From: Heterodera schachtii
Lineage: Eukaryota > Nematoda > Chromadorea > Rhabditida > Heteroderidae
DNA: 64,000 nucleotides
Reading direction: 5' to 3'
Assembly: GCA_023374025.1 (NCBI GenBank)
Contig: SIJG01000009.1
Location: 340,026-404,025, forward strand
Part shown: piece after piece, positions 22,315-33,029 of the stretch
Layout of the letters: each line of letters opens with the position of its first letter
Numbering within the stretch: position 1 is the first letter of the stretch
Notes under the pieces: generated by a model
Database searches by the model: none
What the model saw: the letters and a program-made list of their open reading frames with translations, nothing else
Told to the model about the DNA's origin: nothing
Program-made: the position numbers and the translations under genes

Positions 22315-23413
22315 TCAGAGGCAGCAAAGGCAAATGCATTTGACCAAGCAAAGCACAAGGCAAGCGATCAGACAAAAGGCGAGCAGCGACACCAGCACAA
22401 TGAACCACGTGTTCAGTCTGAGGCAACAATCTGAAAAAGGAAGGGGGAGGGCATTTAAAAATGGCACTTTTCCATTCGAAACGGCACTTTTCCATTGGTA
22501 AAAACTCAACTCGTACTAGGCCAACTCGTACTGCCCCAACTCGTACTGTTTTTCGACAAAAAATGGTTATAACTTTTGTCAAAGTCGACCAAATTAAACA
22601 TTCTTGGTACCATTCGATAGCCCTTAATGTTCTCTATCTACCTGCAAAATGCAAGAAAATTTTATTGCTTTTCAAAAAAGTTATGGCCAAAAATCGTAAA
22701 AAAAAATTTTTTCGTCCATAACTTTTTTCAAAGTTTATCAAATTTTTTGAAACTTGGTGGTTAGATAGAGAACATTAAGGGCTACCGAATGGTACCAAGA
22801 ATATTTAATTTGGTCGACTTTGACAAAAGTTATGACCATTTTTTTGTCAAAAAACAGTACGAGTTGGGGCAGTACGAGTTGGCCTAGTACGAGTTGGGTG
22901 TCGTCCTTTTCCATTCAAAATGTATACTTTTCCATTCAGAAGGGCACTTTTTCATTTCCGATCAAAATTTTTTTATTAGGATGATTTGGCGTTGAAAATT
23001 ATCCCTGTATAAAAACTAAAACGAATTTTGAAAAACTCGAATTTTCGACTTTTGTCCGAGTTCGGCTAGTTCGAAATGGGCACATATTCGTGATCAATGC
23101 CCAAATAATCCAAAAAGTGCCATAAAACATTCGCCATTTGCCAATTTCGAATGTGACGGACCTGCGCCACTGTCTCCACAGCACTCGAAATAATGCGCAA
23201 CGGCGGATGGTTCACCGCCTGAAAAAGCAAAAAGATGAATTTGTGTGGGAATGTCAATGTGTTGGCCGTAAGAATCTCACAGATTTTGGCGACATCGGTG
23301 GAGACACAAGGAGAAGAAGGAGGCGCCAAATAAAAAGACGAACATCCGGGCAAAAATGGGACGAATAGGAAAAGGACGACGAACAGCGAAAAAGGAATCG
23401 GAGACGACGACAT
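22315..23413 (-). CDS. small signal-peptide, one-TM cysteine protein (101 aa)
   Basis: Minus strand, three exons that join in frame: 23413-23281, 23218-23162, 22430-22315. Splice sites are ATCT|GTGAGA..GCTTTTTCAG and GCAG|GTCCGT..CTTTTTCAG. The start is ATG at 23413. Residues 1-25 are a signal peptide (MSSSPIPFSLFVVLFLFVPF, then Leu-Pro-Gly-Cys). A short Ser/Pro region leads to Lys-Ile-Cys-Gly-Glu-Pro, HYFECCGDSGADCCLRL and Asn-Thr-Trp. A hydrophobic helix of about 20 residues and a Cys-rich tail (Lys-Cys-Ile-Cys-Leu-Cys-Cys-Leu) follow. This is the layout of small nematode type I membrane proteins with a Cys-Cys juxtamembrane motif; function unknown. The second intron holds the 22497-22906 foldback element and a dispersed repeat at about 23010-23110. 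No frame breaks seen. Confidence 0.7.
22488..22915. mobile_element. foldback element, CAACTCGTACT arms, 9-bp TSD
   Basis: Element 22497-22906. Left end GGTAAAAACTCAACTCGTAC; right end is the inverse of GGACGACACCCAACTCGTAC. CAACTCGTACT occurs three times per arm (after CT, GGC, GCC). TTTTCCATT flanks both sides (22488-22496, 22907-22915). The interior has TTGGTACCATTCGATAGCCC and its inverted copy, with ATAACTTTTGTCAAAGTCGA on both sides. It lies in the second intron of the 22.3-kb gene. Confidence 0.88.
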
Positions 23414-23871
23414 TTTGGAGGCCACGACAAATAAATGCTGGGCAATAATTAATTTCCTGGAAAATTTGGGGAATTTTTGGGATTTTAAATGTAGTAGGAT
23501 GGATAAGCAGAGAATACGGATGTGTTGAAGCTTAGGTTGAACAAAAAAATTTAGGATTTATTTTTTTTGTTTTTTTCGCTACATTTCCATTCAGAACAAA
23601 CAATTTTTTTTCCTCAAAAATGCATACATTTAATTAATACCCTGAAAAATTGGGAAATTTTGGATTATGTACAGGAAATGGGGATGTATTGAAGCTTAAC
23701 AATCCGCAAAAAACGTGAGATACCTATGTCAAGAAATAAAGAGCGCTAAGAGAAAAAACATCTCTCATTTTAGCGTACATTTTTTATAGAGAAAAAAAAG
23801 TGACGATTTTCGAATGATTATTTTGACTGTTTTTGCCAACCAAACTGGACAATCTTATTATTAGGGATACG
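23414..23871. other. upstream flank of the 22.3-kb gene, no other gene seen
   Basis: AT-rich; presumably holds the promoter of the minus-strand gene but no recognisable element. TGTTGAAGCTTAG and TATTGAAGCTTAAC (23525, 23685) mark a small direct repeat. Confidence 0.35.
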
Positions 23872-24050
23872 ATTTATAGTTGCTAAAAACTGCCAAAATA
23901 ATTAGTTTTTAGGTTCTAAAAAACCCCAAAAAGTTGCTAAAAATGGGTAAATAGTTGCTAAAAAGTTCAAATTATTTCTCAGGGGTGAGTTTTTGGAAAT
24001 TTTAAGGTAGATTTTTAGGGGTATATTTTTTGAAAAAAAATTTTTGAGTC

Positions 24051-24832
24051 GATTCTTAGCGGACCAGGACGTTTTCGTACCGCCGTTTTCGTACCGGAGA
24101 CGTTTTCGTACCGCCGTTTTCGTACCAGTGGATGTTTGACTTTTTGAGGCAAAATTTGATTTTAGTAAAAAACATGCCGAAAATACAAAGAAATTCCGAA
24201 AAATAATATTTCGATCGATAAAAATGCAATGAAACCTGGCTGAATTTTTCTTAATTGTTGGAAGAATCTCTTAATGTTTTGACAATTTAGCTTTTATTAA
24301 CTACAAAATGAACCGGTAAAAACCCAACTCGTACTATTTTAGAGTATCTTTTTTTCTCTGTTCTCTGATGACTTAACGCTGTCTCGCTTTTTTCTGTTTC
24401 TATATTTACTACATAATAGTACGAGTTGGGTTTCGTCCAAAATGAACCAGCAGCAAAATGAACCAGCAGCAAGTAATTAAAACAAAACGAAATAATGATA
24501 AGTTGGTGCATGATGGTGCACTCTATGTGTTGCACAAATTCAGTAACTGGGACTTAACAATATTGTCACTCAAAATGATCACAATTATGCCAATGTCAAT
24601 CCTGAAAACCTTAACAATTTTCTTCGTGTATTTCCCAAAACTATGAGATCCGACCTTATTTTGTCCCGGAATTTTGTTATTTTTTATTAAATTTATGAAT
24701 TTTCTACATTAAATTTTATGAATGGGATTCTTAAGTTATTCAAATCGAATCTGACGCTTGTACAAGAACTCGTACGAAAACGTCCCCGGTACGAAAATGG
24801 CGGTACGAAAACGACCCTGACCGGATTCTTAG
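24051..24832. mobile_element. foldback element, ACGTTTTCGTACC arms, 9-bp TSD
   Basis: Element 24060-24823, left end CGGACCAGGACGTTTTCGTA, right end inverse of CGGTCAGGGTCGTTTTCGTA. GATTCTTAG flanks it at 24051-24059 and 24824-24832. Left arm carries the phrase CGTTTTCGTACC four times, the right arm three times inverted. Confidence 0.85.
24305..24448. mobile_element. 124-bp foldback element, CAACTCGTACT arms, 10-bp TSD
   Basis: Element 24315-24438: GGTAAAAACCCAACTCGTAC at the left and the inverse of GGACGAAACCCAACTCGTAC at the right. AAAATGAACC flanks it (24305-24314, 24439-24448). It has the same ends as 22497-22906, but one arm phrase per side and a different interior. Confidence 0.85.
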
Positions 24833-25198
24833 GGGTGTATTTTTCCTTTTTATGATAACAAATTTTGGACAAAACGCCAAAATAGTTGAAAATAACTCGA
24901 AAACTAGCTTAACAACAGCCGAAAAAACATGTTTTTCGTGCGTTTCAGGCCACGGGGAGCTCAGGAAAAAATAGTGAAAAAAACTATAAATCGCATCCCG
25001 TCATTATGAAGAAATTGAGACTGTACTCGCGAATGGAAAGCCCACCTTTTTACACATTTCCGTAAAAACCCGACGGGCAAAAAAAGACGAGAAACTGAAA
25101 CGGAATTTCCGAGTTTTACCGCGCGAATCCACCATCCCCGTCGGTCTCAATCGTAAACCCCAAAAAAAGATTTTTTTAATGTCTGTTGGAAGCCATGA

Positions 25199-25908
25199 TT
25201 TAATAACAGAGTTCCCAAGTGTCCTTATTTCTAAGATTTGTCCTTATTTGGAGGTGCCAGATCTTAGAAATTAAAAATGTCCTTATTTCTAAGATTTGTC
25301 TTATTTTTAGGCTTTCCCAAACTTTTTAAATTTTTATGCTTAAATGATTTATTTCGCTGATATAAATGCTACCAAAACTCCCAATTTTCAAAAATTTTTC
25401 CAGGCTGCACCTATCGGCACCGCCGGCAACCAAAAACTTTTTGTTTCCTTAAAAAAGTGGCTCAAAGTCGTAAAAACTGGTAATTTTTGCAGTCACAATT
25501 TTACAATTTTCTGAATTTTTTTTTTGCTAAAAAATCACAAAATTTGGACAATTTTTGGGCAAAATCTGTTAACAAATTGCTTCAAATTTTCAAAAAAATC
25601 CCTCGGCGGCGCCTATCGGCATTGCCGGATCCCCCAACCCCCCCCCCCCCCACTTTCTCAATTTTTTTTGGGGAAAAAGCGCCGCAAAAAAGTGCATATG
25701 CGGTAAAATGAGAAAAATGGTCAACAGAAAAAAAATTCAATGTTTCACACTAATAAAATTTTGTTTTAAGTCGATTTTCATGTATTTTATTGCATTTCCT
25801 TCACGCTACTATTAGTTTAGAAAAAATCTTATTTTTGGGGTCAAAATCTTAGTTTTAGCCTCGTTTGTCCTTATTTTGAAAAAAAAACTTGGGAACCCTG
25901 TTTAATAA
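25199..25908. mobile_element. hAT-like element, CAGAGTTCCCAAGT end, perfect 8-bp TSD
   Basis: Element 25207-25900 begins CAGAGTTCCCAAGTGTCC and ends ACTTGGGAACCCTG. TTTAATAA flanks it (25199-25206, 25901-25908). A GC-palindrome repeat with a long C run (25395-25690) is nested inside. Similar wording (GTTCCCAGATCTGAGGATTT) starts near 38699. Confidence 0.85.
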
Positions 25909-27180
25909 GGAATCTCATGACTCCACAATTTTTTTTTCATTTTGCTAAGCTAATTTAAATCCATCAGCCATTAATGTCTTCTCCCCCATCGCCAAATGTC
26001 CCCCGCATCTGCTGGCAAAGGGTGGGATTTTCGAAAGCATTTTTAGAGTTTTAGGTTTTTTGTTTGAATTTGAGTCTGGATTCGAATTTGGCACGAATAA
26101 ATGCCAGATTCGCTACATGCCAGCAATTTCGAAAATCCCAGAAACATACATTTCCTCCTATTTTTGAAAACAAAAAATTCCGTTCTTTACATTGCCCGTA
26201 AAAAATGCCGCACCTAAACAATGATGGGCAAATTATCCCCTTTTAATTATCCCCCAATCCCCCGTTTTTAATTCCCTCCCTCTTTTGTCCATGGCCCCCT
26301 CTCCCCTATGCTTAATTGGGGTGCACTTCATTCCCCCCCCCCCTCCCCTCCCAGCTCGGTTCCCCCACGCATCGTTCCCACCCCCCCCCCCCCGAGAAAA
26401 TTAAAAAAAAATTTTGCTAACTTAGAAATTTATCAAGAAAAAAATCTTAGAAAGTTTTTTCATAAAATTCTTGGAAAAAAAATTTTTGAGAAATTTTTAT
26501 GGTGAATTATAAGATTCTCAAAAATTTTTTAGTTGAGGGAAATTACGGTGGACAGTTGGAGACGGTGGACTTTGAGGACGGCTAAGGAACGGCGGAGGTG
26601 GGCAAAGTGCCAATTCAGTCCCAAAATAGGAAAATTTCTGCTAGTTAAAAATCTGCATTATAGGCGTATTTTTAAGTGATTTCATTCCATTAAAAAGTTT
26701 ATTAAATTTTCCATAAAAATTTTTCAAAGAATTTCTTTCTTAGAATTTTCCTGTAAAAAAGATTTTTTTATTGAAAAATTTCTAAGTTAGTAAATATTTT
26801 TCAAAAAATTTTCTCGGGGGGGGGGGGAACGTAGTGCACCCACTCGGTAAAGCAAAAGCGCAAAGGCAACGAACGCCCATCCAAACACACTTATATGAGC
26901 GAAAAAATTTTTAGAACCAAAAATTCCCAAATAAAACTCCTATTAGTTTAACTAACCTTCCTTGGTTCAACCAAAAACATCGCCGCAAAAAAAATGTATG
27001 GTAAAAGTAGAGACCGGCGGCAATAGGAATCCCTCATGAAAAACCTGGGAAACCCGTTTCCGTCTTTTTTGCCGTAACGGGTTTTTTACGAGAACGGGAA
27101 AAGGCCGCGAATCCCGTTCCCCGTCCCGCTCTTTCTCTGTTCTCGTTCCCGATAATTTTTTTACTGGACGCAAAATAATG
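25909..27180 (+). pseudogene. serpin fragment 2 (exons 1 and 2 relics with flanks)
   Basis: About 25977-26020 repeats the start of the intact serpin (CCATCGCCAAATGTCCCCC) but jumps straight to CTGCTGGCAAAGGGTG, deleting most of exon 1. About 26528-26597 is the end of exon 2 (GGAAATTACGGTGGACAG) with an in-frame TAA where the intact gene has GGCGCAGG. 26820-27170 matches 34920-35580 (ACGTAGTGCACCCACTCGG, GAGACCGGCGGCA), lacking the 35050-35326 insertion. It is a partial, dead duplicate of the locus at 33-35.6 kb. Confidence 0.8.
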
Positions 27181-27449
27181 CTTGAAAATTTTTTTTTTGC
27201 AGTTTGTCAGATTCGGATTCACCGACCCTTAAAACTCGAATACGAATTTTTATCAAAAAATTTTTTTCTAAAATTACTATCGGTACTATTACCCAAAAGT
27301 CGACAATTAAATTAAAAGGACGAAATTCGTGATAAATGATAATAATAATAATAGCAGACCATGCGTTACAATCATTTGTAATTTGATGTATTTTTGATTT
27401 ATTTCTTCTGTATTTTGTTTTTTGTTTTTAGCGCACAAAAATTACTCTT

Positions 27450-29070
27450 GCTCAAAATGGCATATCGGCACAGGGTTTGTGTAGCATATTTTCATTATAT
27501 TTTGGCACTTATGTGGCTCATTGTTAAGTGCGATTTGCGAACCGGAACCGGCCAAATTTGTAGGAGTCGCTTCGCGACGTCGCGATCGCTCCAAATGCAC
27601 AAAGTTAAGGGTCATACGGCGCTCAGAGGGGCAGCCCGTATGTTTGCAGGCAAGTGGGGAATTTTCACTCTTTCACTTTTGTTTCTCAATAAATGCAGCC
27701 CTCCGTTATGCTCAAATTTATCAAAAAAGGAAGTTACTTTTTGGCCAAATAAAAAGCCGAAAAATCTGTAAAAAATTCGACGAACGGTTTGGCATTTTCA
27801 AAAACGGCTGGTTTCTGGGCCCGTCCTCCAAAACCGGATTTACCCAAAAATCGCTGGACCGGTTAGCCAGGCCCGGTAAACACGGTACCATGCTCGACTC
27901 TGTTTCTATTGATTTAATATAATTAACAATTATGTTTGGACGAAAATGGAATTAATACGAAATATCTTTAGCATTTGCCCTGTGGGGTGTGCAAACAAAA
28001 AGAGTTTTCGAGCGCACACGAAGCGCAAGCACCCTGAAACCGCCACACCGCCGGCGTTGGTCGAGGGCGCCATGGTGATACCGTACAAGCCAGGCGTGGC
28101 GATTTTCATGGGAATTTCGCGCGGGCTCGGTAACTTTGTAGAAAGAAAATAATGAAAAATTGTGAAATTAAAGTTTTAGAACTTTAAAATTTTTCTTTTT
28201 TATAAAATTTAATCAAGATTTAATCAAGCATCCGTTAGTTTCCTACACTCACAATCCTGCTTTTTAGGATACCCTGTCGCCATTTATGATGAGAAGTCAA
28301 CAGATGTGAACTTGGCCGCCGGTGAACTTTCATTCGCCGCTGGCCAATTTTACCCATTAACGCAGGTAATTTAGTGGATGAAATCAGAAGTGTAATTGGT
28401 TTTAAATTTATTTCTTTTTCTGTTTAGTCCCATAGTAACTTTTTTAATTAATCCGAAGAATTTTATTTATTTTAATACATCTTGAAAATTTTGAATTTTG
28501 ATTTTTACGGATGTCGGGTCCGGGATTTGAAATAGGTCGAATTATTACATTCGTGATGACCCCGAAAACCCCAAAATGAGTGTTTTCACAATTCGGCGAC
28601 CCCGAAAACCCCAAAAGAAGTGTTTTCACAAATTTTAAAATTAAAAAAATTTGTTTTTTTTACTTATCATCAATCGAATGTTTACAGCAAGCAATCAGCG
28701 GTGCAGCGTTTCAAGCGCGGACATTATCCGAACATTCTCGACACCTACCCCATTCTTGTGTCGCGTACTCCGCATGGCTTTACCGAAGGCCCTTCGGTGT
28801 CCGCTGGTGCATTAGCTGCTCTTTTTCGCTCTTGCTGAACCGTTGCGTCCGAGTGGACGTGGCATTTTCGGGACGAATCGGACTCGAAGGCCAAGTGCAG
28901 CATGTTAGCAGAATTGTGGAGAAAGTTGTAGTTGAGCGACTTCGGGTTGCGAAACGTCATCGTGCCTGATGGTAATCGTGATGAAATCCTTCGCCATGAA
29001 TATCAGCACGAAGGGGACTTCAGAGGGATCGATGTGTTTTGTAGAAGCTGCCTTGCAATATTAATGTTGG
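27450..29070 (+). CDS. C2H2-like zinc-finger gene, copy C
   Basis: Unrecognised family, best copy of three. Exon 1 (to about 27643) encodes Lys-Cys-Asp-Leu, QICRSRFATSRSLQMHKVKG and His: a Cys-x9-Cys-x12-His-x4-His finger. It ends near TTTGCAG|GCAAGT (GC donor) or CAGCCC|GTATGT. The next clear exon, 27972-28129, encodes ICPVGCANKKSFRAHTKRKH (Cys-x3-Cys-x8-His-x4-His), then PGVAIFMGISRGLG, donor CTCG|GTAACT. Exon 28268-28365 joins in frame: GYPVAIYDEKSTDVNLAAGE, ending ACGCAG|GTAATT. Exon from 28688 starts QAISGAAFQA and stays open to the stop at 28969; just beyond, sequence matching the C-termini of copies A and B follows, so about 250 bp were inserted in the last exon. The join between exons 1 and 2 is unsolved: phases do not match, so an exon may be missed. 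Fingers imply nucleic-acid binding, but not certainly. Confidence 0.5.
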
Positions 29071-29240
29071 CTTTTTTAATTTTGATCATTGCTGTTTTTT
29101 CATTTAAAAATTTTCCATTTTATAAATTTTTCTACAAAAGACATTTTTTCATTTTGTCTCTCCTATCGTCGCACCTTTTTTTATTAATGAATTTGATTAA
29201 GTGTTGAGTTTTTTGCAATGTGTGGTAGGCAATTAGATAC

Positions 29241-29394
29241 ACAGGCATAGGAAGCCATTGCGTTTGCCATCGTTGTGGCCGCGGTTGGCGTTGGCACTGG
29301 CTGGTAATTATCCGCGGTGTTCAACGAGTCCAGATCAGACGATGAAAGCTGCAGATCTTCGTCTTCATCCTTCACAGTCTCGTCACATTCATAA
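29241..29394 (-). CDS. acidic exon, copy 2 of 280-632
   Basis: Minus strand between acceptor ATAATCACAG and donor GCCTGT|GTATCT. Encodes Tyr-Glu-Cys-Asp-Glu-Thr-Val, KDEDEDLQLSSSDLDSLNTA, a Tyr-Gln-Pro-Val-Pro-Thr-Pro-Thr stretch and MANAMASYAC. It is intact over the point where copy 1 has lost a base. It stands tail-to-tail with zinc-finger copy C; the acidic/His tail present in copy 1 is absent here. Function unknown. Confidence 0.45.
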
Positions 29395-30054
29395 CTGTGA
29401 TTATGGAAGTGAAATTTTAGTTACACAGTGAAGTGATTTCTGATCAGAATAGAGATGGAGAATTTCCAAATTTTATGAAAATTACAACAATTTTTCTTTA
29501 TAAATTTCATTAAAAGGCAAAATTTTTCCTTAGCGTCGCCTAGTACAAAAAGCTAATTTTTTCTGAAAAAGTTAGCTCAAATTAGCAAAATCTGGTCATT
29601 TTTTGGTGTTAATCTGTTAATAAACCACACATGAAATTTTCAAAACTTCCCCGACGGTGCTTAATCGGCACCGCCGGACCCCCCCCCCCCCATTTTACCC
29701 ATTTTTTTTGCAAAAATGCGCCGTAAAACAAGGGTTGAAAAACGAAAAAGGTCGGTTTACAGGCTTGATATAATTTAAGCTAAATATAAGATTACAAATT
29801 TTTTCAAATTTTTAATCAAAATTCTAAAAATTTTGAAAAAAGCCCGATTCCGGCGGGCGTCCGGTCAAATCTTGGACCGGGCCCGGTAAAACGGGCTTTT
29901 TTTTTGACCGTGGGTCCCGCTCGGGCCCATTTTCCAAGTCCCGGTCCCGGTACTTTCAAAATTCCGGGCTCTAATAGGGCATTTACCATACCTCTTAATG
30001 TGGTTAGAACCCCCCCCCCCCCCCTTCTAACCCATTTTAAAAATTGTAATGAAA
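29395..30054. repeat. repeat cluster: GC-palindrome, GGGCCCGG-rich patch, C run
   Basis: 29640-29720 is an inverted member of the GC-palindrome family followed by a C run. 29835-29985 has CCGGGCCCGGTAAAACGGGC and inverted CCCGGTCCCGGTACTTT wording. A C14-type run lies at 30009-30022. No gene. Confidence 0.55.
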
Positions 30055-30235
30055 TTTTGAAAAATAACCATTTTTATCGATTTGTCAGAATGATCAATTT
30101 TGGCGCCTGTATCAAGAAAGCAAAAATTCACCACAGTAAATCGGCATGCTCTTTAAGAAATGGTTTGGACGCTGACAGTTCAATATGTTCCTTTGTTGTG
30201 AGCGGGACAAAAAGCCGCAGCAAAAAATTTTTAAA
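30055..30235. repeat. dispersed repeat, second copy of 2140-2310
   Basis: Shares GGCGCCTGTATCAA, GACGCTGACAGTTCAATAT and GCGGGACAAAAAGCCGC with the first copy. Confidence 0.55.
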
Positions 30236-30780
30236 AAAGATCCCGAAAACATCGGTCGCGGGAATTGAGTCCTGCTCAATACGCATAGATAAGCACAACC
30301 CTGTATTTAATGCCTATTTTGCGATTTTTAATGCCTTTAGGTGCCTATTTCGCGATTTTTTGTGCCTAAAAATCGCATCCCTAGTAATAAATATGTAAGT
30401 AAAATATTTAAATGATTTTTTTAAATCGGTTTTTTGATTTTTTAAAATTTTTCGCAAGATATTTTTCTAATTTTCAAAAATGCGCAAAATATGTACGAAG
30501 AAATTGCGAATTTTTGATTTTGAGGGAATTTAATAAAAATTTCCTTAAAAATTCTCAAAAATTGCTAAATATGTACGAAAAAATGCGAAAAAAAATCCAA
30601 AATATATATGAAAATATGTAAATACGTAGAAAAACCCCGAAACATGTAAAAAATATCCCAACTTTTGTTCACAAACACCAAAAAGAAAGTGTTTTTCCTA
30701 TTAATTCGGCTATGGAGAATCTAGGAAAAATAAATAAATTTACATAAAAATGGAATCCCTGCTTATTAACGCATATTCGG
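30236..30780. other. transposon-end fragments, no gene
   Basis: CCTAAAAATCGCATCCCTAG near 30370 is the right end of the TAGGGATACGATT family. 30640-30770 (AAAGAAAGTGTTTTTCCTA, TATGGAGAATCTAGGAAAAA) matches interiors at 53655-53690 and, inverted, 11600-11690. Confidence 0.5.
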
Positions 30781-31205
30781 TCACAAGAAATGTAAAATTT
30801 TGTCTGCAAAACGGCGTTGCGCCGTGGCATCATCATCGCCGTCAGCGTGGTGCTCTGCTGTTGCGTCTGCGCATGTTCACCGCCAGCGCCGTTGCTGCTG
30901 CACGCGATCGATGCGGCGGCGTCAGCGAACGACGCAAAATGCAGCACACTTGGCCCTCTTAAATTTATCCCCAAATCGGCTAGAATGATTGTTTGACAAT
31001 CTCATAATTGGCGTCAATGGTGGGGTAACCCAGTACAAGTTCCTTAGCGGGGCCCGCTGTCCCATCAAATAATTGAGTTTTTGTGCGGGTGAAAGTCCAC
31101 GACGGCGGTCTACATTCCCGGAAATTTGACCAGAAACAGGCCCATTTTGCCAGGTTCCCATCAAAATCCAAAGTCCCATGACCGGGAGCGGGATGTGGTA
31201 AACTT
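30780..31205 (-). pseudogene. BEL/Pao retrotransposon Gag (DUF1759-type) relic
   Basis: Minus strand. Three successive blocks of the BEL/Pao Gag pattern appear, but in alternating frames: LDFDGNLAKWACFWSNF; then Leu-Ser-Pro-Ala-Gln-Lys-Leu-Asn-Tyr-Leu-Met; then GPAKELVLGYPTIDANYEIV. The order and spacing match the conserved LP-FDG-W-FW-F, KFNYL, GPA-E-L-GL-NY blocks of that family. Two frame changes and a stop after Lys-Gln-Ser-Phe show it is dead. GC-rich sequence continuing to about 30780 may be further Gag, in changing frames. No protease, reverse transcriptase or long terminal repeats were seen nearby. Confidence 0.6.
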
Positions 31206-32214
31206 CGTAGTGCGACATTTGCGGACCGACTTTTGCGGATCGACTTTTGTGGGCCACTATTTACCGCTTGAATTGTCAAATAAAAGACTTTTTTTTAATT
31301 TTCAAGAAATTAAATACTCCCAAAATTGAAATTAGTGAAGGTAAGGCGATCAATTGGAGAATTTTATTTTGTCCTAGCTGTCCTAGAAGTCCCAAACCAA
31401 GTGGAAACTTTTTTCTTGCTTCTCTACACGTAGTGAGAATTGGCACAAAAATTCGCTATTTTAATACAAATAAAAATCAGTTCAGGATTTTATACAAAGA
31501 AAGAACATTTTTTTGTAGTGTTTCACTTCCATGCTTTATTTGGTTAACCGAGAGTTTAAATTTTATACGGCATACCAAACAATAAAATTAACAAACAAAA
31601 GCTAAAAATAGTTCTATCTTTTTTCCAAAAATTGTGCTGTTCTAAAACCATTGATCCAAAATTAAAAACGAGCAACTACACACAATGTTTATTAATTAAT
31701 GAAAACTAAACTCCTTCAAATTTAAAATGGGTTCTTTCGATGTTGATTGTCTAATTTGATCAGATTACTGTTTAAGGGTGATGTTCAATTCGGAAAAATA
31801 ACAAACAAAACAAATTTGGCCACTCAATTTTTGAAAATTTTTTTTTTGTTTTTTAAACGGTTCAACCCCAGAAATAATGGTCCGCAAATGTCGGCTAACC
31901 ATTTTAAGTGAATTGGAAGCTTTGAACTCTGGTTAGGAACTTGATCAAACATGAAGATACTTTGTATCTTTTTTGAATACATTGGCATTTTGTTTATTAC
32001 GCCAATTATTTTTTTCCGCTTTTTTTCCTTTTTTATTGTTTGGACGCATTAACTGAAAAAATAGAGCCAGACGCGTAAATAAACTGGAATAGAGCCGTTT
32101 TTTCTCTTTTGTATTTTTTTTTGTTTGTTAATTAATTACTGGAAATTAGGCAATCCTGAAGAATGGGTGTCCCTAATTTTTAATTTTTTAAATAAATTTT
32201 GGGCTCAAAAAAGT
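31206..32214. other. no gene seen
   Basis: AT-rich. A CCTAGAAGTCCCAAACCAAGTGG stretch near 31382 resembles 62007-62035 and, inverted, 60345-60390: a small dispersed element fragment. Confidence 0.4.
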
Positions 32215-32342
32215 TTCCGGGGTTTTCTAGAGTACTGATTACGAATCTTAACTCGGATTTGCCCAATTCCGAACCCAAATTTGAACAAAACGTTGAATTT
32301 TTTTTTCATGAAAGGATTTTTTGGTGGTAAAAGCTTCTAATT

Positions 32343-32853
32343 CATTTAACACGGACTCGCTCAGTTCGGCCGTCACAGTTTGGCCCTCACGGTTCGGCCG
32401 TCACGATTCGGCCGTCACGATTCGGCCGGCACGGTTCGGCCCCAGCGTGTTTTTCCACGATAGCTTTTTTATTTGGCATCCAAATCCATTAATCTTGGTA
32501 TCATTCGAAAGCTCTTAACATGCTCTATTAGCCTTACAAAAAGCGGATAGATTTTCAAGTCTGGAAAAAATTTTATTAAGAAAAAACTTCAAAAATTTCG
32601 ACTTTTTCGCAATTTTCATATAAAACTTTTTTGGTAATTGTCTAATCGCTATGCAATAGCTTAAAAAAAGCTTCTAAACTTGTTAAGCTTTCGAATGATA
32701 CTAACAATGTTGGATTTGGATTACAAAGAAAAAAGTTATAGAAAGTTATATTGAAAAAACACGCTGGGGCCGAACCGTGCCGGCCGAATCGTGACGGCCG
32801 AACCGTGAGGGCCGAACCGTGACGGCCGAACTGAGGTAAACCGCATTTAACAC
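32343..32853. mobile_element. foldback element, TTCGGCCGTCACGA arms, 10-bp TSD
   Basis: Element 32353-32843, flanked by CATTTAACAC at 32343-32352 and 32844-32853. The left arm has six CGGTTCGGCCGTCA-like phrases between 32366 and 32444, and the right arm six inverted ones between 32765 and 32835. The interior carries TTGGTATCATTCGAAAGCTC and inverted AAGCTTTCGAATGATACTAA, plus GTAATTGTCTAATCGCTATG as in the 10.3-kb element. It lies directly upstream of the serpin gene. Confidence 0.87.
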
Positions 32854-33029
32854 TATTTTAAAAACTCATAAAAAATCATAAAAATGCCAACTGTTTGTAA
32901 TGTATTACATAAATATGATTGGTGTATGTATGTCGTGCATATTTTATTATTCTTTAGCTTTTGTCTCATTTTCCTTTTAAGCAATCTCTTTGATTTCCTT
33001 CAAATTGCCTCATTATCCGCCATTAATTA

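Larger units (their letters stand above)
23872..25000. mobile_element. TAGGGATACGATT-type element carrying two nested insertions
   Basis: Left end TAGGGATACGATTTATAG, right end CTATAAATCGCATCCCG. Flanks TCTTATTA and TCATTATG agree at six of eight bases. Related ends occur at 43595/43963, 59651/60078 and 30385. Inside it sits the 24060-24823 foldback, which itself contains 24315-24438. Confidence 0.65.

Noticed and set aside
28932..29207. Open frame starting in the last exon of zinc-finger copy C with a hydrophobic tail
   Set aside because: Homology to copies A and B supports a different frame, and the tail is AT-rich 3' flank.
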